From contig NZ_CP147776.1 of NCBI RefSeq assembly GCF_037300705.1, forward strand, positions 4,464,001 to 4,528,000: a stretch of DNA of 64,000 nt, given 5' to 3'. A program made the position numbers and the translations under genes. The notes below the pieces were generated by a model. The model searched no databases. It was not told where the DNA came from and saw only the letters and a program-made list of their open reading frames with translations. Source of the DNA: Massilia sp. W12 (GTDB lineage: Bacteria; Pseudomonadota; Gammaproteobacteria; Burkholderiales; Burkholderiaceae_D). Numbering within the stretch: position 1 is the stretch's first letter; each line of letters begins with the position of its first letter. Shown here piece by piece: positions 55,894 through 64,000 of this stretch.

Positions 55894-57663
55894 TCACTCC
55901 TCTCCGGCCGGGCCTGCGGCGCCGATATTGCTCTGCAGCCAGTCGCACACATCCTGCGGCAAAGCGGCGCGCGCCTCGCTGGCCGGGCCGTAATACAGGG
56001 CATACAATTCGGCGAAAAACTCCATATGCGACATCGCCGCATAATTGCTGGGCATATTGGCGACAAATTGATCCAGCGTTTCCGCTTTCACCACCATAAA
56101 ACGCTGGTACCAGAAATTGATGCAAAACGCCAGGCCATTGGCGCGATGCCAGCAAGCATGGTTGCGATACCAATAGGCGCCGCTTTGTTCAAACGCCAGA
56201 CGCGGGCCAAAGTCTGGCGCGCGCCAGGGGTGTTTGTCAGCAATCGGCGCCAGCTCGCCCGGCTGCCAGGTGCTGCCCTCGCCTGCCGCCTGTAAGAGAA
56301 TTTTCACCACCTCACTCTGTTTGCGCTTACTCAAGTGCGCCATACCGCCCATCGCATCCACCCAGGCGCGCACGCCATCTTCGTCGTTTTCCCAGTAATG
56401 CCAGCCAAAACGCTGTAACAGCCACGCATTCACCAATTCCTTGCGTTGCGCATGCACTGCGTGCCCGACTTCATGGCGCAACACGTCGGCAAAGCGCACA
56501 TCATCGCCGCGATTGCCCTCGCCGATTTCTATGGTGCCGTCGCGCGTATAAAAACCACCGCCGCCGCTGCCCTCTTTGATTTTGTTCAGGCTGGTATTGC
56601 CCTCGACATTGGTGGAAGGCAAGTCGCGCAGCAATTGCCAGATGGTGTCAATATCATCCGGGTCATCATTTTTGCCCCATTCATTGCCCAGTTCAGCGCC
56701 AAAGCGCACTTCAAAAATCAAATCCTGGATTTTCTGATCGCCCTGCGCCTTGGCGTATTCAAACAGATTGCGCAAGCTTTGCTTGGCCCAACCCGGCAAT
56801 TGCGCGCCGCGCGGCAGTTTTTTGAGCATGCGCGCAAGCTTGGGGTCAGCCAGATCCGGCGGCTGCCCGGCCTGCTGCGCGTCGGACAGTATCTGCAATT
56901 GCTCCAGTGGCGAATAGCGCCGTGAATAGCGGCGGAAATTGACCCAGCAATCCTGGCTGGAAAACAGCGATTCCTGATGGGTTTGCGCCAGCCAGGCGCG
57001 CAACTCAGTTTCCCGCCCGTGCAGGCCGCGCGCCAATTCAAGCGGGAAGCTGGCGCGAAAGCTGTCAGGCTGATTGTGGTGCACCGCGATGAAGTGCAAT
57101 TGCGCGCCGTCAAAGCCATCCAAAAAGATTTGCAGGCGCAGTTTTTGCAACAGGAAGGGATGCTCGTACACCAGCAGAATTTTGCAGATTTCCAAAATGC
57201 GGTCATCCAGCGCAGCATCTTGCGCCAGCAATTTTTCGCGCAACTCGCCCAGCCCGTACAGCACGCGCAAATGCAAATCGCTGCCGCCGTTGCAAGATTC
57301 CGGCGCCGGCGCGGCGGGCGCGGCGGAATCGGCGGCCCCCGCTTCAGCCTGACGCGGCAATTGCTGTGCGCTGGGAATCGCCTTGGCCTGCTCTTGCAAT
57401 TGCTGCGAATCGCTGCGGTAGCGATAGCGCCGGCTGCGCGGCTGCACCAGATACACCGCGTGGCGCGCTAAATCGGTGTAATAAAAAGGCCGCTCCACCA
57501 CAAACGCGCCCTGGCAGGAAGGACATTGCACGCTCTGCCAGCGCTTTTCGATAATCTGCTGCCGCACTTCCGGCGTGCGCGCCACGTTCACACTGTGCGC
57601 CAACGGCATTTCCATTTGCGCGCCACAAGCGCAGCTAAAGCGATGGGGGTGGGTGACGGCCAT
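55894..57663 (-). CDS. CpXC-domain protein with HExxH peptidase-like motif
   Basis: A 589-residue protein. The N-terminal CpXC domain has FSCACGAQMEMPL and QCPSCQGAFVVERPFYYTDL, two Cys pairs likely to bind zinc. After an Ala/Pro/Gln linker come about 300 residues of unknown type. Around residues 385-400 lies a zincin-like motif (VLRHEVGHAVHAQRKELVNA) with a preceding GDDVRFADV segment. The combination suggests a cytoplasmic zinc-dependent protease or sensor, with no proven function. The ribosome site AAGGAG is strong. It follows the ABC genes by 73 bases on the same strand. Confidence 0.8.
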   Translation of the reverse strand: MAVTHPHRFSCACGAQMEMPLAHSVNVARTPEVRQQIIEKRWQSVQCPSCQGAFVVERPFYYTDLARHAVYLVQPRSRRYRYRSDSQQLQEQAKAIPSAQQLPRQAEAGAADSAAPAAPAPESCNGGSDLHLRVLYGLGELREKLLAQDAALDDRILEICKILLVYEHPFLLQKLRLQIFLDGFDGAQLHFIAVHHNQPDSFRASFPLELARGLHGRETELRAWLAQTHQESLFSSQDCWVNFRRYSRRYSPLEQLQILSDAQQAGQPPDLADPKLARMLKKLPRGAQLPGWAKQSLRNLFEYAKAQGDQKIQDLIFEVRFGAELGNEWGKNDDPDDIDTIWQLLRDLPSTNVEGNTSLNKIKEGSGGGGFYTRDGTIEIGEGNRGDDVRFADVLRHEVGHAVHAQRKELVNAWLLQRFGWHYWENDEDGVRAWVDAMGGMAHLSKRKQSEVVKILLQAAGEGSTWQPGELAPIADKHPWRAPDFGPRLAFEQSGAYWYRNHACWHRANGLAFCINFWYQRFMVVKAETLDQFVANMPSNYAAMSHMEFFAELYALYYGPASEARAALPQDVCDWLQSNIGAAGPAGEE

Positions 57664-57736
57664 GATTTGCTCCTTGTTTGCAAACGATTACGCGAGCATA
57701 ACGGAAACAGGCCGGCTTGCCTGCCAGGCCATCGGG

Positions 57737-58510
57737 TTACAGCAAACCCTCTTGCGCGCGCAAGCCGCGCTCACCCAGGAAGAAGTGTTCGATAAAGGGA
57801 TGTTTGACCTGGATGATGTCTGCGCGCGCGCCGCTGGCGACCACCTGCTTATCCGCCAGCACCGCAATCCGGCCGGACAAGGCAAACAAGGTATCCAGAT
57901 CGTGCGTAACCATCACCACAGTCAGGTTCAGATGCTGATGCAGATTTTTGATCAGGCTGACAAAGGATTCCGAGCGGTCGGGGTCGAGGCCGGCGGTCGG
58001 CTCATCCAAAAACAAAAGTTTGGGATCCAAGGCCAGCGCGCGCGCCAGCGCCACCCGCTTGACCATGCCGCCGGACAGATTGGCCGGCATCTTGGCGGCA
58101 TGCTCTGGCCCCAGTCCGACCATGTCCAGCTTGAGCAAGACCAATTCGCGGATCACGCTCTCCGGCAGGCTGCGCAATTCGCGCAAAGGCAGGGCGACAT
58201 TCTCAAACACGGTCAGCGCGGAATACAAGGCGCCATGTTGAAACAACATGCCCCACTGCTGGCGGATGTATTGCAATTGGGCGCGGCTGGCCTGCTGCAA
58301 ATCAATATCAAACACCTTGACCGTGCCGGATTGCGGTTTTTCCAAGCCCAGCATATGGCGCAGCAAGACCGTTTTGCCAGAGCCGGAGCCGCCTACAATC
58401 GACAGAATTTCCCCCTCAAAGACTTGCAAATTCAGGGCGCGGTGCACCACCATGCTGCCGAAGCGGGTATGCAGATTCTCAATCTGCAAAATAGTCTTGG
58501 CGGTTTGCAT
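57737..58510 (-). CDS. ABC transporter ATPase (MlaF-like)
   Basis: A 257-residue ATP-binding subunit. Walker A GGSGSGKTVLLRHMLG, signature LSGGMVKRVALARALALDPK and Walker B LLFLDEPTAGLD are intact. The sequence is closest to the MlaF lipid-transport ATPases. Its start overlaps the permease stop by one base, so the two subunits are made together. The MlaD substrate-binding partner is not encoded next to it. Confidence 0.9.
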   Translation of the reverse strand: MQTAKTILQIENLHTRFGSMVVHRALNLQVFEGEILSIVGGSGSGKTVLLRHMLGLEKPQSGTVKVFDIDLQQASRAQLQYIRQQWGMLFQHGALYSALTVFENVALPLRELRSLPESVIRELVLLKLDMVGLGPEHAAKMPANLSGGMVKRVALARALALDPKLLFLDEPTAGLDPDRSESFVSLIKNLHQHLNLTVVMVTHDLDTLFALSGRIAVLADKQVVASGARADIIQVKHPFIEHFFLGERGLRAQEGLL

Positions 58511-59637
58511 CAGAATATAATCCCCAGGCCACGGAAAGCGACGGCGAAAATAGCGTCCGCAAAAATCACAATCGTAATTGAGGTCACCACCGAGGAAGTG
58601 GCGCCGCGCCCCAGGCTATCGGTATTCGGTAAAATCCGCATGCCGAAATGACAAGCCGTGAGGCCGATCAAAAAGCCGAACACCACGCCCTTGGCCAGCC
58701 CCAGCCAGTAATTTAACAGCGGCACCGATTCACGCAGTTTTTGCAGGAAAAACTCCGGGGACATATTTAACTCCAGATACGCGGCCAGCATGCCGCCGCC
58801 CAGGGCCGCCATATCGGTCCAGATCACCAGCAGCGGCATGGCGATCATCAAGGCCAGCACCTTGGGCAAAATCAGGCGGAAACCATGCGGAATCCCCATC
58901 ACCAGCATGGCGTCCAGCTCTTCGGTGACGCGCATGACGCCAAGCTGCGCCGCAATCGACGAGCCGGAACGGCCCGCCACCAAAATCGCCGCCAGCATCG
59001 GCCCCAATTCGCGGATGATGGCGATGCCCAGCATATTCACAATAAACGTATCCGCGCCGAAATTGCGCAATTGCTGCGCCGAGAGATAAGACAGCACGAT
59101 GCCGATCAAAATCCCGACCAGGGCGGTAATGCCCAAGGCCTGAAAACCGGCGCGATACACATTGGCGGAAATTTCCTTCCACGGCCCGCGCCAGGGTGCG
59201 CGCAAGAAGCGCAGCAAATCCAGTGAAAATTGGCCGGCCATGGCGATAAAACCCAGCACATGCTGGAAAAACCCCAGCACGCGCGCGCCCAGCTTGTACA
59301 CAAACCCATCATCCGTCTTGGTTTGCGGCGGCAATTGCAGAGCAGCCGCCTGCTGCAGATGCTCGAAAATAGCTTCCTGTCCCTCGCCCAGAAGCAAACG
59401 CGGCGGGCGCTGGCGGCCCCAGACTTGCCACAGCAGTTGCGCGCCGATGTGGTCAAACTCGACAATCCCGCGCAAATCCCATTCTTGCACCCGGGCCGCC
59501 TGCTGCGTCAGGCGGGTTTGCAGGTCTTGCCATTGTTTGCCGCGCGCCAGACACTCCACCTGCCAATGCCCATGCAGACGCAGACAGCCCCCTTCCAGCT
59601 GCCAGCCGGCCTGCTTGAGTTGGCTGGCGCGCATCAT
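58510..59637 (-). CDS. MlaE-like ABC permease with N-terminal STAS-like domain
   Basis: A 375-residue protein. The first 120 residues form a STAS-like domain (VQEWDLRGIVEFDHIGAQLL) and the rest an MlaE permease with about five helices (LGITALVGILIGIVLSYLSA, IIRELGPMLAAILVAGRSGS, VMRVTEELDAMLVMG). Such fused STAS-MlaE permeases pair with MlaF. Together they could move phospholipids between membranes. The start ATG overlaps the stop of the radical SAM gene. Confidence 0.9.
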   Translation of the reverse strand: MMRASQLKQAGWQLEGGCLRLHGHWQVECLARGKQWQDLQTRLTQQAARVQEWDLRGIVEFDHIGAQLLWQVWGRQRPPRLLLGEGQEAIFEHLQQAAALQLPPQTKTDDGFVYKLGARVLGFFQHVLGFIAMAGQFSLDLLRFLRAPWRGPWKEISANVYRAGFQALGITALVGILIGIVLSYLSAQQLRNFGADTFIVNMLGIAIIRELGPMLAAILVAGRSGSSIAAQLGVMRVTEELDAMLVMGIPHGFRLILPKVLALMIAMPLLVIWTDMAALGGGMLAAYLELNMSPEFFLQKLRESVPLLNYWLGLAKGVVFGFLIGLTACHFGMRILPNTDSLGRGATSSVVTSITIVIFADAIFAVAFRGLGIIF

Positions 59638-61106
59638 GCGGCAAGATGGCGCGCCTGACGCACCTGTCCCGAATTGCCTTCCGGGGCTTGCCGCCGCGCA
59701 TGATCGCGCCCCAGCAAAAGCGCGGCTTCATTTTGCGGCATGCCCAATTCCTGCTCCAGATAACGCAACACCAGGCCGGCCAGACGCTCCAGCGCAATGC
59801 GGTGGGTGGCGTCGGTGTTGGCGAACAGCCAGCGCGAAAAGCGCATGAAATTGGCGAATGGCGACTCGCCCAGCAAGATGCGCAGGCTGTTGGCGAAGCG
59901 CCCGGAATTGGCCACCAAATCCCAATAGCGCGCAAAGCGCACCAATTCCTGCATTTCCAGAAAACTGATGCTGCCGGTAGCCTGGATCGCATATGGCGGC
60001 AGCGGATCAAACACCAGGCCGAATTCATCGGTATGGCGGATGATGGGCGTACCGCGCAGGCGTTTCAAAATGCCGAATTGAATTTCATCCACGCCCAAAG
60101 ACCACAGACGATCAAAACCGGCGGCAAAACTGGCCACATCTTCACCCGGCAGTCCGGCAATCAAATCGACATGCAAATGGGCCTGACTGTGCGCCGCCAG
60201 CCAGGCCAGATTGGCGCAGGCTTTGTCATTGTCCTGTTTGCGGCTGATGCGCGCCTGCACTTGCGGATTAAAGGTTTGAATGCCGATTTCAAATTGCAGC
60301 GCGCCGGGCGGAAAGCGCAGGATGGCGGTTTTCAGGGCGTCCGGCAAATGGTCGGGCACCAGCTCAAAATGGGCATACAGCGGATCTTCCGGGTGTGCTT
60401 CGATCTTATCGAGGAAGAATTGCAAAATCGCCAAGCTGGTTTTGATATTCAGATTGAAGGTGCGGTCAACAAATTTGAATTGGCGCGCGCCGCGCTGATA
60501 TAAATCTTCCAGCGCGGCGAGAAACCGCGCCGTCTCAAACGGCCAGGCGGTTTTATCCAGCGCAGAGAGGCAAAATTCACATTTAAATGGGCAACCGCGC
60601 GACGCTTCCACATATAAAGTGCGCTCGCGGATATCGCGTTCGTCGTAATACGCATATGGCAGCGCCAATTCCGCCAATGGCGGCTGCGGCCCGGCGTGCA
60701 CCTTCATCAAGGGTTGCGGGCCATGCAAAATCTGGCGGCACAGCGCGACAAAGCCGGTGTCGCCCCAGCCGGTGATGACGTAATCCGCCAGGCGGGTGAT
60801 TTCCTGCTCCTGGGTCTCATGCGATACTTCCGGCCCGCCCAGCACGATTTTGATGTGCGGCGCAATCCGTTTCAGCAGCGCCACCACATGTGTGATTTCT
60901 TCCACATTCCAGATATACACGCCAAAGCCGATGATGGCCGGCGCATGCGCCAGCAAACGCTCAACCAGATCGGCGGCGCGCGCGCCGATGACAAATTCAA
61001 CAATCCGGGTTTGTTCTTGCAACTCTGCCATGTTTGCATAGAGACAGCGCAAGCCGAGAGAGGCGTGGGCGTAGCGGGCGTTCAGGGTGGTCAGCAGAAT
61101 GGTCAT
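59634..61106 (-). CDS. B12-binding radical SAM protein (DUF4080)
   Basis: A 490-residue enzyme. The first 150 residues form a cobalamin-binding Rossmann domain (MTILLTTLNARYAHASLGLR, IKIVLGGPEVSHETQEQEI), followed by radical SAM with CPFKCEFC (preceded by YVEASRG) and a C-terminal DUF4080 region (GTPIIRHTDEFGLVFDPLPP). Cobalamin-dependent radical SAM enzymes often methylate unreactive carbons or phosphorus. The substrate is unknown. No ribosome site is clear. It is first in a unit with the MlaE/MlaF-like genes. Confidence 0.88.
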   Translation of the reverse strand: MTILLTTLNARYAHASLGLRCLYANMAELQEQTRIVEFVIGARAADLVERLLAHAPAIIGFGVYIWNVEEITHVVALLKRIAPHIKIVLGGPEVSHETQEQEITRLADYVITGWGDTGFVALCRQILHGPQPLMKVHAGPQPPLAELALPYAYYDERDIRERTLYVEASRGCPFKCEFCLSALDKTAWPFETARFLAALEDLYQRGARQFKFVDRTFNLNIKTSLAILQFFLDKIEAHPEDPLYAHFELVPDHLPDALKTAILRFPPGALQFEIGIQTFNPQVQARISRKQDNDKACANLAWLAAHSQAHLHVDLIAGLPGEDVASFAAGFDRLWSLGVDEIQFGILKRLRGTPIIRHTDEFGLVFDPLPPYAIQATGSISFLEMQELVRFARYWDLVANSGRFANSLRILLGESPFANFMRFSRWLFANTDATHRIALERLAGLVLRYLEQELGMPQNEAALLLGRDHARRQAPEGNSGQVRQARHLAA

Positions 61107-61328
61107 GGCAGGCAGGAAAAAGTCGCAGCCGGTATTTTACTTGCAAGGCGCATTGCTTGCTGCGTTTATGCAAGCCTGCAGCAAACGTCTTGGCGCACTC
61201 GGGCATGGCCGCTTAGCGCGCGCAGCTGTGCAGATTGGCGCAAAACCTGCGCTCTGTAGTATACAATCGACGCGAGCGCCAAAGTGCGCAGTCAATCCTG
61301 ATAATCTGGGCTAAACCGGGGCCAATGT

Positions 61329-62513
61329 ATGACGCAAATCTTGCAGCACATAGCCGGCGCGACGCTGGCAGCTGACGCGCGCGAATACGCAGCGCCGGAA
61401 GCCGTCGCTCCGGCATCTGAAATTGAACGCTTGCATGCGGAAAATCGCCAATTACTCAAGCAAATAGATGAATTGGTGGAACAGGCGGCATACAACCATC
61501 AAGTGATGTGCAAACATCAAGCCTTTGATCTGGAAATCGTCGGCGCTTCCAGCTTCCCTCAGCTGGTCACCAGTATTTTGCAAACCCTGCCGCAAATCTC
61601 CAAGCTGGATAACATCAGCCTGAGTCTGCTTGACCAGGATGCGGACATTCACAATGTGATGCAAAACCTGGGGGTGGATTTTGAGCAATTCCCGAATTTG
61701 ATTTTTGTCGAAAGCGCGCAGGACCTGGGGCCTTTCGATGCGCATGAGGGCGCATGCAAGCCGCATCTGGGCGCCTATGAGGAAGCGCTGCACGCGCATT
61801 TATTTCCCGGCGCAGAACTGCCGGCCAGCGTCGCCGTCGTGCCCTTGCTGCGCAACCGCAGCCTGATCGGCAGCTTGAACCTGGGCAGCGCCGATGCGGC
61901 GCGCTTTTCCAGCGAATTGGGCACCGATTCGATTGAACACATGGCGTCTATCATTGCGATCTGCCTGGAAAACGTGATCAGCAATGAGTTGCTCAAATAC
62001 ATCGGCCTGACCGATTCCCTGACCGGCATTTATAACCGGCGCTATGTGGATCGGCGCTTACTGGAAGAAGTGGCGCGGGCACGCCGCACCGGCTACCATT
62101 TTTCCGCGATGTATATCGACATCGACCATTTCAAACATGTGAATGACAGCGTGGGCCATCTGGGCGGCGATGAAGTGCTGCGCGAAGTGGCTGCGCGCAT
62201 CAAGGCTGAACTGCGGCAATCGGATGCGCTGGGCCGTTTTGGCGGCGAGGAATTCGTGGTCTTGCTGGTTGACGCCGATATGGAAAGCGCGCGCAGCGTG
62301 GCCGAGCGAATCCGCAACAGCATGGAGCGCAACCCCTTTGTGCTGTCCACCGGCATTTCCCTGCAAGTCACGGTCTCGCTCGGGGTCGCCACCTTGATAG
62401 ACGATGAAAATGACAGTGTGGAACAGCTGTCCATGCAATTGCTGGCCCAGGCTGACCATGCTTTATATGAAGCCAAGCAGAGCGGGCGCAACCGGGTTGT
62501 CAGTTTTCAGTGA
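61329..62513 (+). CDS. Diguanylate cyclase with DUF484/GAF-like sensor domain
   Basis: A 394-residue protein. A short coiled coil (IERLHAENRQLLKQIDELVE) precedes a DUF484/GAF-like domain over residues 60-215 (SSFPQLVTSILQTLPQISKL, VAVVPLLRNRSLIGSLNLGS). The GGDEF domain follows with DSLTGIYNRRYVDRRLLEEV, GGEEF at 305-309, and an intact RxxD inhibitory site (RQSD) five residues ahead. It should be an active cyclase with feedback control. The ligand of the GAF-like domain is unknown. Confidence 0.9.
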   Translation: MTQILQHIAGATLAADAREYAAPEAVAPASEIERLHAENRQLLKQIDELVEQAAYNHQVMCKHQAFDLEIVGASSFPQLVTSILQTLPQISKLDNISLSLLDQDADIHNVMQNLGVDFEQFPNLIFVESAQDLGPFDAHEGACKPHLGAYEEALHAHLFPGAELPASVAVVPLLRNRSLIGSLNLGSADAARFSSELGTDSIEHMASIIAICLENVISNELLKYIGLTDSLTGIYNRRYVDRRLLEEVARARRTGYHFSAMYIDIDHFKHVNDSVGHLGGDEVLREVAARIKAELRQSDALGRFGGEEFVVLLVDADMESARSVAERIRNSMERNPFVLSTGISLQVTVSLGVATLIDDENDSVEQLSMQLLAQADHALYEAKQSGRNRVVSFQ

Positions 62514-62602
62514 CGCGCCGGTTTGAATCCGCCGCTGCGGCGCAGCTTTGCGCTTACAATCAAAACCGGCGCTGCTGGGCCAAACAGGGTTTGTTGTGAA
62601 AA

Positions 62603-62671
62603 GCTTGCCCGGATGCAACCTCTTGGGTGTATGATCAACAGGCGGCGTATGCCTGAATACACCGGGCAAGG
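62603..62671 (+). ncRNA. Nested stem structure, possible structured RNA or leader element
   Basis: Three nested perfect stems are visible: CTTGCCCGG (62604-62612) with CCGGGCAAG (62662-62670), GGTGTAT (62626-62632) with ATACACC (62657-62663), and CAGGC (62639-62643) with GCCTG (62651-62655). The outer two share two bases and would stack or compete. It lies between the GGDEF gene and the TPR gene, about 240 bases before the latter. It does not resemble a cyclic di-GMP riboswitch or any RNA I can name. The rest of 62514-62912 holds no gene. Confidence 0.4.
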
Positions 62672-62835
62672 CAGTATTGCCGACAGATAAAATATGCTGA
62701 ACAGGGAGCTTGGCCTGACAGCCTGCCGGGGTTAGAGAATCGTAGCGAAAAATCTGCAGGGCGAGGATTGATTTTGCCGGTATTGCAGCATCAATAGAAA
62801 AACTATTGATCAAAAAGGCGCGGAAATACAATCCA

Positions 62836-62862
62836 ATCTGCTGGTTTTGCAGTAGATTTTTT
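62836..62862 (+). terminator. Rho-independent terminator ahead of the TPR gene
   Basis: ATCTGCTG and CAGTAGAT (one G-U pair) flank a 6-base loop and run into six T. Another perfect hairpin ATCAATAG/CTATTGAT (62790-62797, 62803-62810) lies just before. The terminator ends a transcript entering from the left and separates it from the TPR gene 50 bases downstream. Confidence 0.75.
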
Positions 62863-62912
62863 AAGTCCGATCAGTTGCCAGCCCGATTGCTGTTGCAAGG
62901 AATGAAGCGACG

Positions 62913-64000
62913 ATGCCACTTTCAACTCCGGAAGCCAAAACGCCAGATAAGCTGATTGCAGAAGCATGGGCTTGTTTGCACCGCGACAGACGGCAGGCGC
63001 AACGCCTGGCCGATGTCGCTGTTGAGCTGTGCCGGGAACAGGGCAAAATGCGCGAATTGCTCTCGGCGCGCACGGTTGCGCTGGCCTGCACCGCGTTTGC
63101 CGTGCCGACCCAGGGCTTGTTGCCGCAAATGGAAGAACTGGCGGAAGAATGCCGGGTGCAATCCGACCGCGACAATTTGTGTTTGATCCGCGCCGCCACC
63201 GCGCGCCTGCACTGGCGGCTCGGGCAAGGGGAATTGGGGCGCGCCATTTTCCGCGAAGAGATTGAAAGCGTGCTGGATCAGCTTGATGAACGCACCCGTT
63301 TCAATGTTCTGCTGCCCTGCAGTATCTGCTTTTTCGGTTTTGACACCCTCAGCATGATGCGCCTGGAATACAGCGCGCTGGAGCTGGCCACCCGTTTCAA
63401 CGATCCGGTGTGCCGCGCGCGCGTGCTGGGCAGCCTGGGCTCCACCCACGTCACCTATGGCAATTATGAGCATGGCCTGAAAGTACTGAACGAAGCGCAG
63501 CACTTATCACGCCAATTGCAGATCAGCGATTACATCGACAATATCAATGGCAACACCCTGCTGGCCTTGATCGCGCTGGGCCGCATGGATGAGGCGCAGC
63601 AACAGGCTGAACAGTGGTTGAGCGAACGCGGCCACCAGTTTGATAATTACAACTCGCTGTTTTCTTATTCGCTGGCAATTTACATCCTGAGCGAGCAAGG
63701 CGAATATGAGCGCGCCGGGCAATACATCGCGTATTGCGACCAGCAATTGGCCAGCATCCGCGCCGCCGGTGAAATCGATGCGTTTCAAGACACCCTGCTC
63801 AATCTGGGCTGGGCGCATGGGGCCTGGCTGCGCAGCCAGGGCCGCTATCAGGAAGCGATTGCGCGCATCAGCGCTGACCGGCCATATTTTGAACTGTGCC
63901 AGGATCTGTTTTTCCAGGTTCACGCCTGGCAGGAATTGGCGCACTGCCACGCCGAACTCGGCCAATGGCGCGAAGCCTTTGCCGCCCATGTCGAATACAA
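62913..64000 (+). CDS. TPR-repeat protein, N-terminal part (runs off window end)
   Basis: An open frame without stop from the ATG at 62913 (MPLSTPEAKTPDKLIAEAWA) to the end, about 362 residues. Helical repeats of tetratricopeptide type are visible (LGSLGSTHVTYGNYEHGLKV, YIDNINGNTLLALIALGRMD, LLNLGWAHGAWLRSQGRYQE). The ribosome site is AAGGAATGAAG, somewhat distant. In betaproteobacteria such TPR heads often precede a GGDEF or kinase domain, but the C-terminus lies outside. The full protein cannot be classified. Confidence 0.8.
   Translation, partial: MPLSTPEAKTPDKLIAEAWACLHRDRRQAQRLADVAVELCREQGKMRELLSARTVALACTAFAVPTQGLLPQMEELAEECRVQSDRDNLCLIRAATARLHWRLGQGELGRAIFREEIESVLDQLDERTRFNVLLPCSICFFGFDTLSMMRLEYSALELATRFNDPVCRARVLGSLGSTHVTYGNYEHGLKVLNEAQHLSRQLQISDYIDNINGNTLLALIALGRMDEAQQQAEQWLSERGHQFDNYNSLFSYSLAIYILSEQGEYERAGQYIAYCDQQLASIRAAGEIDAFQDTLLNLGWAHGAWLRSQGRYQEAIARISADRPYFELCQDLFFQVHAWQELAHCHAELGQWREAFAAHVEY

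Noticed and set aside
62603-62671. A cyclic di-GMP riboswitch between the GGDEF and TPR genes.
   Set aside because: The expected GCAAACC and tetraloop elements of the class I aptamer are absent; only unassigned stems are seen.

Overview
The window looks like a chromosomal segment of a betaproteobacterium, most likely Burkholderiales and perhaps Oxalobacteraceae-like. The reasons are the gene order rpe-gph-trpE-trpG-trpD-trpC, a PyrC followed by a DUF3025 protein, PEP-CTERM proteins, many hybrid kinases and GGDEF proteins, and a moderately high GC coding bias. No rRNA, tRNA or CRISPR array was recognised.

Layout. 1-6.8 kb: the tail of an unknown gene, a KefB-type antiporter, a BLUF photoreceptor translationally linked to folE, a large CAP-domain lipoprotein and a spermidine-synthase-like protein. 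6.9-12.1 kb: a signalling operon of periplasmic binding protein, hybrid kinase and REC-PAS-GGDEF cyclase. 12.1-17.0 kb: an accessory stretch with an AHH-nuclease toxin, its putative immunity gene and a toxin remnant, then an XRE regulator heading a small unknown operon and a divergent response regulator. 17.8-22.6 kb: a secreted metalloprotease, an intact PEP-CTERM gene, and a second PEP-CTERM gene split by an IS5-family element. The element has 18-bp terminal repeats and a CAATTA duplication, and removing it restores the frame.

22.6-28.8 kb holds the most interesting block: an uncharacterised STM4015-4014-4013-4012-4011 type cluster. It contains a leucine-rich-repeat protein, an ATP-grasp-like protein, a phosphatase/sulfatase-fold hydrolase and two radical SAM enzymes, with a DUF1016 PDDEXK nuclease gene wedged before STM4011. 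The tight overlaps suggest one co-translated pathway, plausibly modifying a protein or peptide.

29-45.9 kb: a DUF4214 protein, a LysR/SDR divergent pair, DUF3025-pyrC, a second binding-protein/hybrid-kinase/receiver-PAS module, a GNAT enzyme, a CpxP/R/A-like envelope stress operon, an NYN-LOTUS RNA-binding protein and two microprotein genes. 46.5-54.4 kb: a Tat-exported HAD phosphatase, a BrnT-BrnA toxin-antitoxin module with a second tandem BrnA paralogue just behind trpC, and the trpEGDC operon with gph and rpe upstream. A short ORF with three Trp codons ahead of trpE may be an attenuator leader peptide. 54.5-64 kb: a solute-binding protein, a CpXC/HExxH protein, MlaE/MlaF-like ABC components without MlaD, a B12-binding radical SAM protein, a DUF484-like GGDEF protein, a structured intergenic region that may be an RNA element, and the start of a TPR protein that runs off the window.
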